Positions 9,594 through 18,466 of a stretch of DNA of 64,000 nt are shown piece after piece. The position numbers and the translations under genes are program-made. The DNA lies in the NCBI RefSeq assembly GCF_937123705.1, contig NZ_CAKZKO010000118.1, forward strand, positions 1 to 64,000, read 5' to 3'. A model generated the notes under the pieces. The model had not been told where the DNA came from and did no database searches. It worked only from the letters and a program-made list of their open reading frames with translations. This DNA is from an uncultured Paraglaciecola sp. Lineage in GTDB: Bacteria; Pseudomonadota; Gammaproteobacteria; Enterobacterales; Alteromonadaceae. Numbering within the stretch: position 1 is the stretch's first letter; the number at the start of each line of letters is the position of its first letter.

Positions 9594-9968
9594 ATGTACG
9601 AAATTGTTAAACATCTCCATCTAACAGCCATAGCTTTAAGTGTCATATTATTTTTATTTCGTTTTGTACTTAACACTAAACAATCACCCATGTTGCAAAA
9701 AAAGTGGTTGAAGATTGTCCCCCACATAGTAGATACCGTACTACTTGTTAGCGCAGCTACGCTGTGCGTCATGCTCAAGCAGTATCCATTTGTAGATGCC
9801 TGGGTAACTGAAAAATTAATGGCCTTGATTTTATACGTCGTTATGGTGACCTTAGCCTTAAAACTTGGGCGCAACGGCTCTATGCGTGGTATTGGTTTTA
9901 TAGGAGCGCTTAGTTGGATTGTTTACGCGGGTATGGTGGCTGTGAGTAAACAACCTATGTTATTTTAA
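9594..9968 (+). CDS. SirB2-family integral membrane protein
   Basis: This is a 124-aa hydrophobic protein with four predicted membrane segments, starting MYEIVKHLHLTAIALSVILF. The KHLHL start, the RFVL element and the later WLKIVPHIVDTVLLVSA segment match the SirB2 family, whose biochemical function is not established. It follows the response regulator by 12 nt and precedes a SirB1-like gene, as sirB2-sirB1 do downstream of hemA-prfA-prmC in enterobacteria. Confidence 0.88.
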   Translation: MYEIVKHLHLTAIALSVILFLFRFVLNTKQSPMLQKKWLKIVPHIVDTVLLVSAATLCVMLKQYPFVDAWVTEKLMALILYVVMVTLALKLGRNGSMRGIGFIGALSWIVYAGMVAVSKQPMLF

Positions 9969-10055
9969 GTTTTTATCACTTTACCGTTAAATCTGGTAAA
10001 GGTTCCCCCACTTATTCCGATAAAAAGGAGTGAGTATTTTAGTGGGGTAGAGTAA

Positions 10056-10874
10056 GTGAAAGAGTTAAAACAGGCTATCGAAAAACAAGATCATCTGATG
10101 GCCAGTTTGCAGTTAGCAAAGGTATTTCAACCTGATACATGTCAGCCTGATAACTACCAACACATAGTTGAATTGTGGGTCGAACGAGCCAGAAAGTTTG
10201 TTGGCTCAACTGAGTACACAGCCCGAAGTTTCAATCGCTTTATTCAGTTTTTCTATGTCGAATTAGCCTTCAGTGGCGACGAAAAAAACTACTTTTCCTG
10301 CCAGTATAGTTTGCTTGACCATGTTCTTGATTACCGTACAGGGATCCCTGTTAGTTTGGCCATAGTGTTCCAATCAATAGGCAAAAGGTTAGGATTCGAT
10401 GTGTGCGGAGTGAATTTTCCGGGCCATTTCTTATTAAAATGCCGTTTTCAAAATCATCCTGATATTTATGTCGATCCCCTAAATGGCAAACTTCTCAGTC
10501 GCCAAGACTTAGAGTCCATGTACTTTGCCATTTTAAAAGAAATGGAAGATGAAAAAATGCCAGAGGAAGCCTTGCATGAAGCCAGTTGTGCAGAAACTAT
10601 CGTAAGGTTATTGCATAACCTTAAAGCTTCATATATCAATGAAAAGTGCTACTCAGAAGCATTAATCGCAGTAGAACTATTAGTTAATCTATGTCCAAAT
10701 GATCCCTATGAAAGAAGAGACAGGGGCTTTTTATTACACCAATTAGATTGTACCCAAGTCGCCATCGCTGATTATCAATATTTCATTCGCAAGTGCCCCA
10801 AAGACCCGGCTACACAATTGCTGCAAGCCCAACTACAACAACTCAGCGAACAAGCCTCAGCCGTATTTCACTAA
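10056..10874 (+). CDS. SirB1-family transglutaminase-like/TPR protein
   Basis: At 272 aa this has the SirB1 layout: an N-terminal transglutaminase-like region with LLDHVLDYRTGIPVSLAIVFQSIGKRLG and VNFPGHFLLKC (conserved His), then a C-terminal TPR-like part (ALIAVELLVNLCPNDPYERRDRGFLL). The function of the family is not established. Translation probably begins at a GTG. A possible hairpin (CCCCACT/AGTGGGG, 10006-10047) covers the leader. Two tandem 19-bp repeats begin at the stop codon. Confidence 0.88.
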   Translation: MKELKQAIEKQDHLMASLQLAKVFQPDTCQPDNYQHIVELWVERARKFVGSTEYTARSFNRFIQFFYVELAFSGDEKNYFSCQYSLLDHVLDYRTGIPVSLAIVFQSIGKRLGFDVCGVNFPGHFLLKCRFQNHPDIYVDPLNGKLLSRQDLESMYFAILKEMEDEKMPEEALHEASCAETIVRLLHNLKASYINEKCYSEALIAVELLVNLCPNDPYERRDRGFLLHQLDCTQVAIADYQYFIRKCPKDPATQLLQAQLQQLSEQASAVFH

Positions 10875-10910
10875 AATCAATGGGGTCAGAGAAAATCAAT
10901 GGGGTCAGAG
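10873..10910. repeat. Perfect tandem 19-bp direct repeat containing GGGGTCAGAG
   Basis: AAAATCAATGGGGTCAGAG occurs twice without a gap (10873-10891 and 10892-10910), starting inside the stop codon of the SirB1-like gene. From memory, AATGGGGTCAGAG-type strings occur in many gammaproteobacterial intergenic regions, sometimes near REP-associated transposases. None is encoded here. Confidence 0.7.
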
Positions 10911-10973
10911 CATTTGATTTTTACTGTTTCTTTGATCATGTCGCTCAATAAAATGACTTTGAAATAGTACTTA

Positions 10974-12245
10974 TCATTTAAGCACGTCAAAAATTGCTCG
11001 GGTTAATTGTCGCAACTGCTGCTCATCAATAATGTAGGGCGGCATAATATACACAAGTTTACCGAATGGTCTGATCCAAACCCCTTGTGCAACAAAGGCC
11101 TTTTGAATTTTCGCTACATTTACGGGGGATTTGCATTCTACTACGCCAATAGCGCCTATGACGCGCACGTCTAAAACCGCGTCTAATGCTAAACAGGGTG
11201 TTAATTCTGCTTGTAGTTGCCTTTCAATCTGTGCCACTTGGGTTTGCCAGTGATTTTGTTGGATGATCTGTAAACTGGCATTGGCTACCGCGCAAGCCAG
11301 TGCATTGCCCATAAAAGTAGGGCCATGCATAAATACTCCAGGCTCGCCTTGGCATACCCCTAGTGCCACATCTTCGGTGCAAATAGTCGCCGCTAAGGTC
11401 ATGTAGCCACCAGTGAGTGCTTTACCCAGGCACATGATATCTGGGCTGATATCGGCATGTTCACAGGCAAATAATTTACCGGTGCGGCCAAATCCGGTGG
11501 CTATTTCGTCACAAATTAACAATATGTTGTAGTCGTCGCATAGTTGCCGACAGCGTTTTAAATATTCGGGGTGGTAAATACGCATACCACCGGCATTTTG
11601 CACTATGGGCTCGATGATAAGTGCGGCCAATTCATTGTGATGGGTTTGAATTAGCTGTTCTAGTGGTTTGATATCGTCTTCGTTCCACTGCTTGTCGAAG
11701 CGGGTTTGCGGGGCAGGGGCAAAAATTTGTTGGGTGAGTGCATCGCTAAATAAACTGTGCATGCCATTTATCGGATCGCATACCGACATAGCGGCAAAGG
11801 TATCGCCATGATAACCATTACGAGGTGTAATAAATCGGTGTTTGTGGTGATTGCCTTGGCACGCCCAGTATTGCAACGCCATCTTCATAGCCACTTCGAC
11901 AGACACCGAGCCTGAGTCTGCCAAAAATACCCTGTCTAATCCTTGAGGGGTGATATCCACTAACGTACGGCATAAATCAATGGCAGGTTTATGGGTCAGT
12001 CCACCAAACATCACATGGGCAAAATCATCTATTTGATTGTTCAAGGCTTGATTAAGTTCAGGATGGTTATAACCGTGAATAGCGGTCCACCAAGACGACA
12101 CGCCGTCTACTAGTTTTTCACCTGATGCGAGGTGAATATAGACACCTTCTGCCTTGGTGACTTCATAGCAGGGAAGAGGGTTAACCGCCGAGGTATAAGG
12201 GTGCCAGATATGTTGTTGATCAAAGAGTAAATCTTGCTTGCTCAA
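10974..12245 (-). CDS. bioA: Adenosylmethionine-8-amino-7-oxononanoate aminotransferase
   Basis: This PLP enzyme converts KAPA to DAPA in biotin synthesis using SAM as amino donor. The PLP lysine lies in MCLGKALTGGYMTL; DSGSVSVEVAMKMALQYW and ICDEIATGFGRTGKLFACEHA are family hallmarks. I choose a TTG start, LSKQDLLFDQQHIWHPYTS, giving 423 aa. It aligns with the E. coli N-terminus MTTDDLAFDQRHIWHP, has AGTGA 7 nt upstream, and leaves the BirA-like operator non-coding. The in-frame ATG at 12305 would place that operator inside the gene. Diverges from bioB. Confidence 0.95.
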   Translation of the reverse strand: MSKQDLLFDQQHIWHPYTSAVNPLPCYEVTKAEGVYIHLASGEKLVDGVSSWWTAIHGYNHPELNQALNNQIDDFAHVMFGGLTHKPAIDLCRTLVDITPQGLDRVFLADSGSVSVEVAMKMALQYWACQGNHHKHRFITPRNGYHGDTFAAMSVCDPINGMHSLFSDALTQQIFAPAPQTRFDKQWNEDDIKPLEQLIQTHHNELAALIIEPIVQNAGGMRIYHPEYLKRCRQLCDDYNILLICDEIATGFGRTGKLFACEHADISPDIMCLGKALTGGYMTLAATICTEDVALGVCQGEPGVFMHGPTFMGNALACAVANASLQIIQQNHWQTQVAQIERQLQAELTPCLALDAVLDVRVIGAIGVVECKSPVNVAKIQKAFVAQGVWIRPFGKLVYIMPPYIIDEQQLRQLTRAIFDVLK

Positions 12246-12256
12246 AATATGTTCAC

Positions 12257-12289
12257 TTGTAAAGTTTTGGTTTTGATTTAGGTTGACAA
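12257..12289. promoter_or_regulatory. BirA-type biotin operator between bioA and bioB
   Basis: TTGTAAAGT-(15 nt)-GGTTGACAA matches the biotin operator consensus TTGTAAACC-N15-GGTTTACAA at 15 of 18 positions, with the exact spacing. The right half overlaps a TTGACA -35 for bioB. It lies 11 nt upstream of the proposed bioA TTG start. Biotinyl-5'-AMP-bound BirA would be expected to repress both directions, as in E. coli. Confidence 0.78.
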
Positions 12290-12310
12290 TGTTGCCGCGA
12301 GCCATAGACT
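12283..12310 (+). promoter_or_regulatory. Candidate sigma-70 promoter of bioBFD
   Basis: TTGACA (12283-12288), a 16-nt spacer and TAGACT (12305-12310), about 48 nt before the bioB ATG. The -35 lies within the right half of the BirA-type operator, a position that fits repression. Confidence 0.55.
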
Positions 12311-12357
12311 AAGCGCCTAGAATCATTTAGTAAAGTCCGAAAGCCCAAGGTTGTGTT

Positions 12358-13467
12358 ATGTCTTCAAATTCTTCGTCGTTAAGCGCTTCTAGCGCACCCA
12401 ATCAAGCCAATATTCGTCATGACTGGACAATTGCAGAGGTCAATGCCCTTTTTGAGCAGCCATTTAATGATTTAATGTTTCAGGCGCAATCAATACATAG
12501 GCAAAATTTTGATCCAAACCAAGTACAAGTCAGTACTTTGCTGTCGATTAAAACGGGTGCATGTCCAGAAGATTGCAAATATTGCCCACAAAGTGCGCGT
12601 TATGATACCGGCCTTGAAAAAGAACGCTTGATGGAAGTGGAAAAAGTGATTCAGCGGGCTAAAGAAGCCAAACAAGCTGGCTCTACGCGTTTTTGTATGG
12701 GGGCTGCGTGGCGAAACCCTCGTGACAGGGATATGCCTTATGTGACTGAAATGGTCAAGGAAGTCAAAAAATTAGGCTTAGAAACCTGCATGACTTTAGG
12801 CATGTTAAGTCGTGACCAAGCCGTTGCCTTGAAACAAGCGGGGCTCGACTATTACAACCATAATTTGGATACTTCGCCTGAATTTTACGGCGATATAATT
12901 ACCACTCGTACCTACCAAGACAGATTAGATACCTTAGATAACGTTAGAAATTCAGGCATGAATGTGTGCTCTGGCGGCATAGTGGGAATGGGCGAAACCA
13001 CCTCGGATCGCTCTAGTTTATTGATGCAACTGGCCAACCTTGAACACCAACCAGAAAGTGTGCCAATTAATATGCTGGTAAAAGTAAAAGGCACGCCTAT
13101 GGAAAATGTCGACGACTTGGATTATTTCGAATTTATTCGGACCATTGCCATTGCTAGGATCATGATGCCCAAGTCTTATGTGCGTTTATCAGCCGGTCGC
13201 GAGGCCATGAACGAACAAATGCAGGCTATGTGTTTCTTAGCCGGGGCTAATTCAATCTTTTATGGCTGTAAGTTGTTAACCACATCAAATCCTGAAACCC
13301 ATGAAGACGTAATGTTATTTAAAAAACTAGGGATCAACTCAGCGCAGACCAAAGCGTATTCTGACGAAGCCCATGAAGCGGCATTATTAGAAGAAATTGA
13401 TGATAAAGCCAACGAAAACTTATTTTACGATGCAGCCACCAAACAAGCCGAACCTGTTAGCAGCTAA
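12358..13467 (+). CDS. bioB: Biotin synthase
   Basis: This radical-SAM enzyme inserts sulfur into dethiobiotin. At 369 aa it has the CxxxCxxC cluster motif in [16 protein letters not shown] (Cys 69, 73 and 76) and conserved [21 protein letters not shown] and RLSAGR segments. A Ser/Ala-rich N-terminal extension of about 20 residues is slightly longer than in E. coli. The stop overlaps the bioF ATG by 1 nt (TAATG), indicating translational coupling. Confidence 0.97.
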   Translation: MSSNSSSLSASSAPNQANIRHDWTIAEVNALFEQPFNDLMFQAQSIHRQNFDPNQVQVSTLLSIKTGACPEDCKYCPQSARYDTGLEKERLMEVEKVIQRAKEAKQAGSTRFCMGAAWRNPRDRDMPYVTEMVKEVKKLGLETCMTLGMLSRDQAVALKQAGLDYYNHNLDTSPEFYGDIITTRTYQDRLDTLDNVRNSGMNVCSGGIVGMGETTSDRSSLLMQLANLEHQPESVPINMLVKVKGTPMENVDDLDYFEFIRTIAIARIMMPKSYVRLSAGREAMNEQMQAMCFLAGANSIFYGCKLLTTSNPETHEDVMLFKKLGINSAQTKAYSDEAHEAALLEEIDDKANENLFYDAATKQAEPVSS

Positions 13468-14651
13468 TGGCATTTGATTTTATTGCTCCGGCATTAGACA
13501 AGCGCCGCAATGAAGGACTGTTTAGAACGCGTAAAGCTATCGATTCTGCATCGGGGCCGCTGATTGAAATTGCTGGTCAGCACTACATCAATTTTTCCAG
13601 TAACGATTATTTAGCTATGCGCCGCTCAACAGTAGTGGCACAAGCATGGGTGGATGGCATTAGCGAATATGGGGGTGGCAGCGGGGCTTCTCCGTTAGTT
13701 ACGGGTTATAGCAATGCCCATCAGGCATTAGAAGAATACCTAGCGTCAGAGCTTAAGCGGGACAAAGTGTTGCTGTTTAATTCTGGTTTTGCCGCTAATC
13801 AAGCTATTTGCCAAGCCTTGTATAATCATAAATATGCCAATAGCACAGATGTGATCTTAGCCGATGAGCTAATGCACGCTTCTTTTAACGAAGGGGCACA
13901 AGCTTGTAAGGCCACTTTTATGCGCTATAAACACAACAGTTTTGAGCATCTGCAAAGCTTGTTACATTCTAGTGATGGGCACAAGAGTCAAAGCACTTTA
14001 GTGGCCACCGAAGGGGTTTTTAGTATGGATGGCGATCAGGCCCATTTAGATAAAATGGTGACTATTAGCCAAAGTGCGAATGCTTGGTTGATGGTGGATG
14101 ATGCCCATGGATTTGGCACCTTAGGTAAAAACGGCCGAGGCGTAATAGAAGCAAATAGTTTGTCGCAACAACAAGTGCCTATAGTCATGGCAACCTTTGG
14201 TAAGGCCATTGGCACAGCGGGGGCGTTTATTGCCGGGAGTCAGGATTTTATCGATTATCTGATTAATTTTGCGCGCCATTATATTTACAGCACGGCCATG
14301 CCAGCGGCCCAAGCCTATGCAACTTTAGCCAGCTTACAAGCCAAACAAAATGCTGAAAGGCGTGTTCTTCTTGCAGATCGGATCGCCCTGTTTAAGTCAT
14401 TAGCCAGCAAAGCAGGGCTAACCTTAATGCCCTCAGAAACCGCCATTCAACCTTTGGTAATAGGCGATGCACAACAAGCCTTAGACGTAAGCGAAAAGCT
14501 AAAATCGTTAGGTTTGTGGGTCACCGCCATTCGTTATCCTACTGTGCCTAAAGGTACCGACAGGCTACGTATCACCTTAACTGCTGGCCATGAAGAGCGT
14601 GATATTCACGCCTTAGTCGACGCTTTGCAACTTGCGCTAGCCGACAATTAA
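13467..14651 (+). CDS. bioF: 8-amino-7-oxononanoate synthase
   Basis: This PLP enzyme condenses pimeloyl thioester with L-alanine to KAPA. At 394 aa it shows INFSSNDYLAMR, YGGGSGASPLVTGYSNAHQALE, VDDAHGFGTLGKNGRG and the PLP lysine in VMATFGKAIGTAG. It starts one nucleotide inside the bioB stop. bioC, which often follows bioF, is absent; bioD starts 27 nt later. Confidence 0.96.
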   Translation: MAFDFIAPALDKRRNEGLFRTRKAIDSASGPLIEIAGQHYINFSSNDYLAMRRSTVVAQAWVDGISEYGGGSGASPLVTGYSNAHQALEEYLASELKRDKVLLFNSGFAANQAICQALYNHKYANSTDVILADELMHASFNEGAQACKATFMRYKHNSFEHLQSLLHSSDGHKSQSTLVATEGVFSMDGDQAHLDKMVTISQSANAWLMVDDAHGFGTLGKNGRGVIEANSLSQQQVPIVMATFGKAIGTAGAFIAGSQDFIDYLINFARHYIYSTAMPAAQAYATLASLQAKQNAERRVLLADRIALFKSLASKAGLTLMPSETAIQPLVIGDAQQALDVSEKLKSLGLWVTAIRYPTVPKGTDRLRITLTAGHEERDIHALVDALQLALADN

Positions 14652-14678
14652 GTCAAATTTAACCCTAGTAGGACGTTT

Positions 14679-15389
14679 ATGAGCCAATTATCGCCAAAAG
14701 GTCGCGCTTTTTTTGTAACAGGTACCGATACCGAAGTAGGTAAGACTTTTGTCTGTGCAGCGTTACTTAATGCTTTAAACAAAAAAGGTTTGCTAACAGC
14801 GGGATACAAACCGATTGCAGCGGGTTGTGACGTGACCGAACATGGGCTGCGCAACGAAGATGCGTTGGCCTTGCAACAGCACTCAAGTATTGAGCTTGGT
14901 TATGACGAAGTGAACCCCATTGCTTTTGAGGCGGCAATTGCACCCCATTTAGCCGCAGCCAAGGTCATGCAGCCTATCTCAAAGGATATTATTCGCCAAG
15001 GATTTAACAGTTTGACTCAAAAAAAGCCTGACGTGTTGATTGTTGAGGGGGCGGGTGGGTGGCGTTTACCCTTAGGTGTCGATGTTGAAGGGCAGCCAAG
15101 GTATTTGTCTGAATTTGTGATTGAAACCAATCTCTCGGTTATCTTAGTAGTAGGCATGCGTTTGGGGTGTTTAAACCATGGGGTATTAACCGCTGAATCT
15201 ATCCGCAATGATGGCTTAAAAATAGCCGGTTGGGTGGCCAATCAGATAGATCCCGATATGCCGCTATTGGACGACAATATCGAGAGTCTAAAAACCTTAC
15301 TAGATGCGCCATTTATAGGAACTATTCCCAGACTAAATAATACTTTAGAGGCCACGCAGTATCTAGATTTAGCGGTGCTAGGTATTTAA
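14679..15389 (+). CDS. bioD: Dethiobiotin synthetase
   Basis: This enzyme forms the ureido ring of dethiobiotin from DAPA, CO2 and ATP. At 236 aa it has the P-loop GTDTEVGKTFVCAAL near the N-terminus, NPIAFEAAIAPHLAA, and EGAGGWRLPLG. TAGGACG lies just before the ATG. It is the last gene of bioBFD and converges on the membrane-protein gene at 15407, with only 17 nt between the stops. Confidence 0.95.
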   Translation: MSQLSPKGRAFFVTGTDTEVGKTFVCAALLNALNKKGLLTAGYKPIAAGCDVTEHGLRNEDALALQQHSSIELGYDEVNPIAFEAAIAPHLAAAKVMQPISKDIIRQGFNSLTQKKPDVLIVEGAGGWRLPLGVDVEGQPRYLSEFVIETNLSVILVVGMRLGCLNHGVLTAESIRNDGLKIAGWVANQIDPDMPLLDDNIESLKTLLDAPFIGTIPRLNNTLEATQYLDLAVLGI

Positions 15390-15406
15390 GATACTTGTGG
15401 CTGAAA

Positions 15407-16270
15407 TCATGCACCGTGGGTCGTTGTTTTATACACCTCATAATTAACTTGGGTTAACTTGGTAAATCTAAGCATGGTTCCGGTACTCAATAACACCACA
15501 CTTTGCCAATAGAGACTGTTGAGCAAAGGCTCCCAAGTCTCTAACGAAAAGTGGAATACACATCTGTTGATAATAAAAAATACACTGGCCAACATGCTGA
15601 TGGAGGTATACGAGCGAAACGCCGTAGTTGTCATGGTATGTCTATCTTCAGGTGATTGATGAGGATCTTGCTTTTTACCTTGCAGTAATAGGTAACCTAA
15701 GAAGACAAAAAGTCCGTTACACAGCACCAGCGAACCCAATAAAGTGGCCACTGAAGCCGACATTTTAAAATCATTTAAAGCTAACATCACCAAAGTACAA
15801 ATAAAAAACAAGCTGACAGTGCTAAATAACCTAATCGGAGATAGGTAGTTGAAGAGATTTCTTGGGCTTAAATCGGCTTGGCGCTTGGTTTGAGCATTAA
15901 GACTACGCATTAACTTAAATTGTTGATGAGCCGACACTTCTAAAATTAAAAAAGGCACTGCTTGCAAAAATCCATAAACAAAAGGTAAAAAGTTTACATT
16001 CTTTAATTCAATATGCCCCTGCTGGTTAGCAATAACAAAACCAACAAAAATAGCGAACCCAAAGAGCAATATAATATTGTTTAGCAATTTATATAGGATT
16101 TTTCCTTCTAAGGTTTTTTGATACCCCTTGGGGTATAACTTTGCGTATTTATCTGCCGGGTAATGCTCAAAAATGTAATCCATTCGGCTCAAAATACGTT
16201 TAGGATAATGGTAAGTAATAAGTAAAATCTGGCTTAAGAAAGCCGTATAAAAGAGCAGTTCAATCCACAT
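15407..16270 (-). CDS. Polytopic membrane protein of unknown function
   Basis: At 287 aa this protein has about seven or eight predicted membrane segments, for example LLFGFAIFVGFVIANQQG, LPFVYGFLQAVPFLILEV and LFSTVSLFFICTLVMLAL, with charged loops between them. I do not recognise a family. It lies 57 nt downstream of a GntR/YtrA-type regulator on the same strand and is probably co-transcribed. YtrA-type regulators usually sit beside ABC transporters, but neither an ATPase nor a substrate-binding protein is encoded here, so transport is only a guess. Confidence 0.8.
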   Translation of the reverse strand: MWIELLFYTAFLSQILLITYHYPKRILSRMDYIFEHYPADKYAKLYPKGYQKTLEGKILYKLLNNIILLFGFAIFVGFVIANQQGHIELKNVNFLPFVYGFLQAVPFLILEVSAHQQFKLMRSLNAQTKRQADLSPRNLFNYLSPIRLFSTVSLFFICTLVMLALNDFKMSASVATLLGSLVLCNGLFVFLGYLLLQGKKQDPHQSPEDRHTMTTTAFRSYTSISMLASVFFIINRCVFHFSLETWEPLLNSLYWQSVVLLSTGTMLRFTKLTQVNYEVYKTTTHGA

Positions 16271-16327
16271 GTTGGTGTCCTTTTTTTGGATAAATTAGGT
16301 TGTTGAAGTAAGCTGTTTAAAACAAGA

Positions 16328-16702
16328 TTACTTGCCATTTAATACTTTGCTGAATGTGATGCGCATTTCAGAGTCTGTCACCCCTGCTGCTTTCATCTTT
16401 GCTATAAATTCTTCAAATTGGTTTGTCATCCAAGATTTAAGATCAATTTGACAATTGTCTTTGGCCTCGGGGTGTACAAAAGTGCCACGATAGCCACGAC
16501 TTTGAATAACGGCGTCTCTTTCTAATAACTTGTAGGCTTTAGAAACGGTTTTACTGTTTACATCTAAATCATTTGCCAACTGTCTTATTGAAGGCAAAGG
16601 ATCGCCAGGCACTATTTTTTCAGCGGCGATAGCTTGTTTAATTTGAGCCACTAGCTGAGAAAAGATAGGCATTGGATCATCAATATCTATGGTAATTTGC
16701 AT
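16328..16702 (-). CDS. GntR-family transcriptional regulator, YtrA type
   Basis: At 124 aa this is a short GntR protein: a winged helix (PIFSQLVAQIKQAIAAEKIVPGDPLPSIRQLANDLDVNSKTVSKAYKLLERDAVI region, about residues 12-75) plus a short C-terminal helix, the YtrA subfamily layout. It heads a two-gene unit with the membrane protein. An inverted repeat TTGTA-ATGG-TACAA 30 nt upstream could be its own operator. Effector unknown. Confidence 0.88.
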   Translation of the reverse strand: MQITIDIDDPMPIFSQLVAQIKQAIAAEKIVPGDPLPSIRQLANDLDVNSKTVSKAYKLLERDAVIQSRGYRGTFVHPEAKDNCQIDLKSWMTNQFEEFIAKMKAAGVTDSEMRITFSKVLNGK

Positions 16703-16732
16703 CGCTATTATATGCCCCAGTTGTTCCGTGTG

Positions 16733-16746
16733 TTGTAATGGTACAA
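16733..16746. promoter_or_regulatory. Candidate YtrA-family operator
   Basis: TTGTA-ATGG-TACAA is a perfect 5+5 inverted repeat 30 nt upstream of the YtrA-type gene. GntR-family operators are typically short inverted repeats of this kind. Inference from position only. Confidence 0.45.
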
Positions 16747-16977
16747 GTAATGGGTGGCTAGTGCAAATTTTATTCGAATATTGGTGTTTAATATTGGTTC
16801 TAATGGCGAATCAAAAGCGTTTTCACGCTATGAGCATTCATTGGTATAAAACGATATGAGTGGAATTATAGTCAGACTTTGAACAAAAATTAGACTTACT
16901 CTTATCAAGCTGTAAAGTGTTTATAGTTTAGCTGTTTCAACGAGCTAATATATCTAACATTAAATCAGAGACATACA

Positions 16978-18285
16978 ATGAAAATACTTTCTAAATCAAG
17001 CTGTATTAAGCCTGCTGTATTGTTAATAGCGGTACTTACAAGCCACTCCCTTTTAGCCAATACTAAAGTGCTACATATAGGTAGTCTGCTTGCCGAGCCA
17101 GGTAAGGCTGCGAAAAGCAAACAAACATTAGTGTTAAAAGATGATGTGATTACGCATATTGTTGATGGCTATCAAAGTCCTGCTTTGTACGGTGACGATG
17201 CAAAGTTGATAGATCTAAAAAATCGCTTTGTTATGCCGGGATTAATGGATATGCATGTGCATTTACAATTTGAGTTGGGGCCAAAGAATGACAGCGAATC
17301 CTTAAAAATGTCTGACCAACTTGTGGCAATGCGTTCGCTTATGTATGCCATGCGCACCTTGAAAGCAGGCTTTACCACTGTTAGAGATGTAGGCTCTTCT
17401 GCTCAGGAAATGTATGCCGTTCGTGATGCTATTAATATGGGATGGGTCGATGGCCCACGTATTGTTGCAGCAGGCGGAGTAGGGATAACTGGGGGGCATG
17501 CCGATGTGAGTGGTGTTAAACCTGATTTAATGGAACTGTATACTGACTCAAGTATTTGTGATGGCCCTTATGACTGCCGCCGAGCAACACGTGATGCCAT
17601 TAAGTACGGTGCTGATTTAATTAAAATTACGTCTACTGGTGGGGTATTAACTGATCGCGCCACAGGTACCGGTCAACAAATGGAAATGGACGAACTCAAA
17701 GAAGTGGTGCTTGCAGCAAAACGTATGGGTCGCAAAGTCGCCAGTCACGCTCATCAGGAAGACGGCATTATCGCCGCACTTGAAGCAGGCGTAGACAGCA
17801 TTGAACACGGCAGTTATACCGGAAAGGCCGCCATTAAATTATTCAAGAAAACCGGCGCGTATTTAGTACCTACTTTGTTAGCAGGGCACACAGTGCTAGA
17901 AATGGCTGAAAACTCTGATTTTATGAGTGACGCCATTAAAGATAAAGCCCGAAAAGTGGGTAAAGAAATGCAAGGTAATTTAGGCCGAGCCTATAAAGCT
18001 GGGGTAAATATTGCTTATGGAACCGATAGTGGTGTCTCGAAGCATGGCACTAACGCTTATGAAGCTGTATTGATGGCAAAAGCCGGTATCAGTAATATGG
18101 ACGTGATTAAATCGGCTACGGTCAATGGGGCCGATTTACTCGGCATGAGTGACAAAATTGGTACTTTGGCAGTGGGTAAACAAGCCGATATTATTGCCAC
18201 CGACGGTTCTCCTTTAGATGACATTGAGCAGCTACTAGATGTTGATTTTGTTATGAAAGACGGCAAGGTTTTTGTGAATAAATAA
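16978..18285 (+). CDS. Secreted/periplasmic amidohydrolase (imidazolonepropionase-like family)
   Basis: At 435 aa, with an N-terminal signal peptide ending near SLLANT, this is a metal-dependent amidohydrolase. Metal and active-site motifs are MDMHVHL (HxH), DLIKITSTGG (bridging Lys), ASHAHQEDGI, SIEHGSYT and YGTDSGVS. The C-terminal GTLAVGKQADIIATDG is typical. Such exported members often hydrolyse Xaa-Pro or similar dipeptides, but the substrate cannot be read from sequence. It diverges from the YtrA-type regulator and lies near two more peptidase genes (pepE, M28). Confidence 0.88.
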   Translation: MKILSKSSCIKPAVLLIAVLTSHSLLANTKVLHIGSLLAEPGKAAKSKQTLVLKDDVITHIVDGYQSPALYGDDAKLIDLKNRFVMPGLMDMHVHLQFELGPKNDSESLKMSDQLVAMRSLMYAMRTLKAGFTTVRDVGSSAQEMYAVRDAINMGWVDGPRIVAAGGVGITGGHADVSGVKPDLMELYTDSSICDGPYDCRRATRDAIKYGADLIKITSTGGVLTDRATGTGQQMEMDELKEVVLAAKRMGRKVASHAHQEDGIIAALEAGVDSIEHGSYTGKAAIKLFKKTGAYLVPTLLAGHTVLEMAENSDFMSDAIKDKARKVGKEMQGNLGRAYKAGVNIAYGTDSGVSKHGTNAYEAVLMAKAGISNMDVIKSATVNGADLLGMSDKIGTLAVGKQADIIATDGSPLDDIEQLLDVDFVMKDGKVFVNK

Positions 18286-18319
18286 CTTATAAATACGAAA
18301 GCTGTGCCAAAATACAGAC

Positions 18320-18347
18320 AAAAAAAAGCCTGATAAAAATCAGGCTT
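18320..18347 (-). terminator. Rho-independent terminator for the pepE transcript
   Basis: AAGCCTGAT/ATCAGGCTT with a 3-nt loop; on the minus strand the stem is followed by a run of T. It lies about 120 nt past the pepE stop. Confidence 0.65.
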
Positions 18348-18466
18348 AAAAGAGAACACACATAAAAACTATATATTAAGAGGGCTAGTTTCAGTATAAG
18401 TTCAATTGGTTGTTAATTATTTTTAGATTTTTTGATAAATCGACCCACTCAACTTATGGTTATAGG

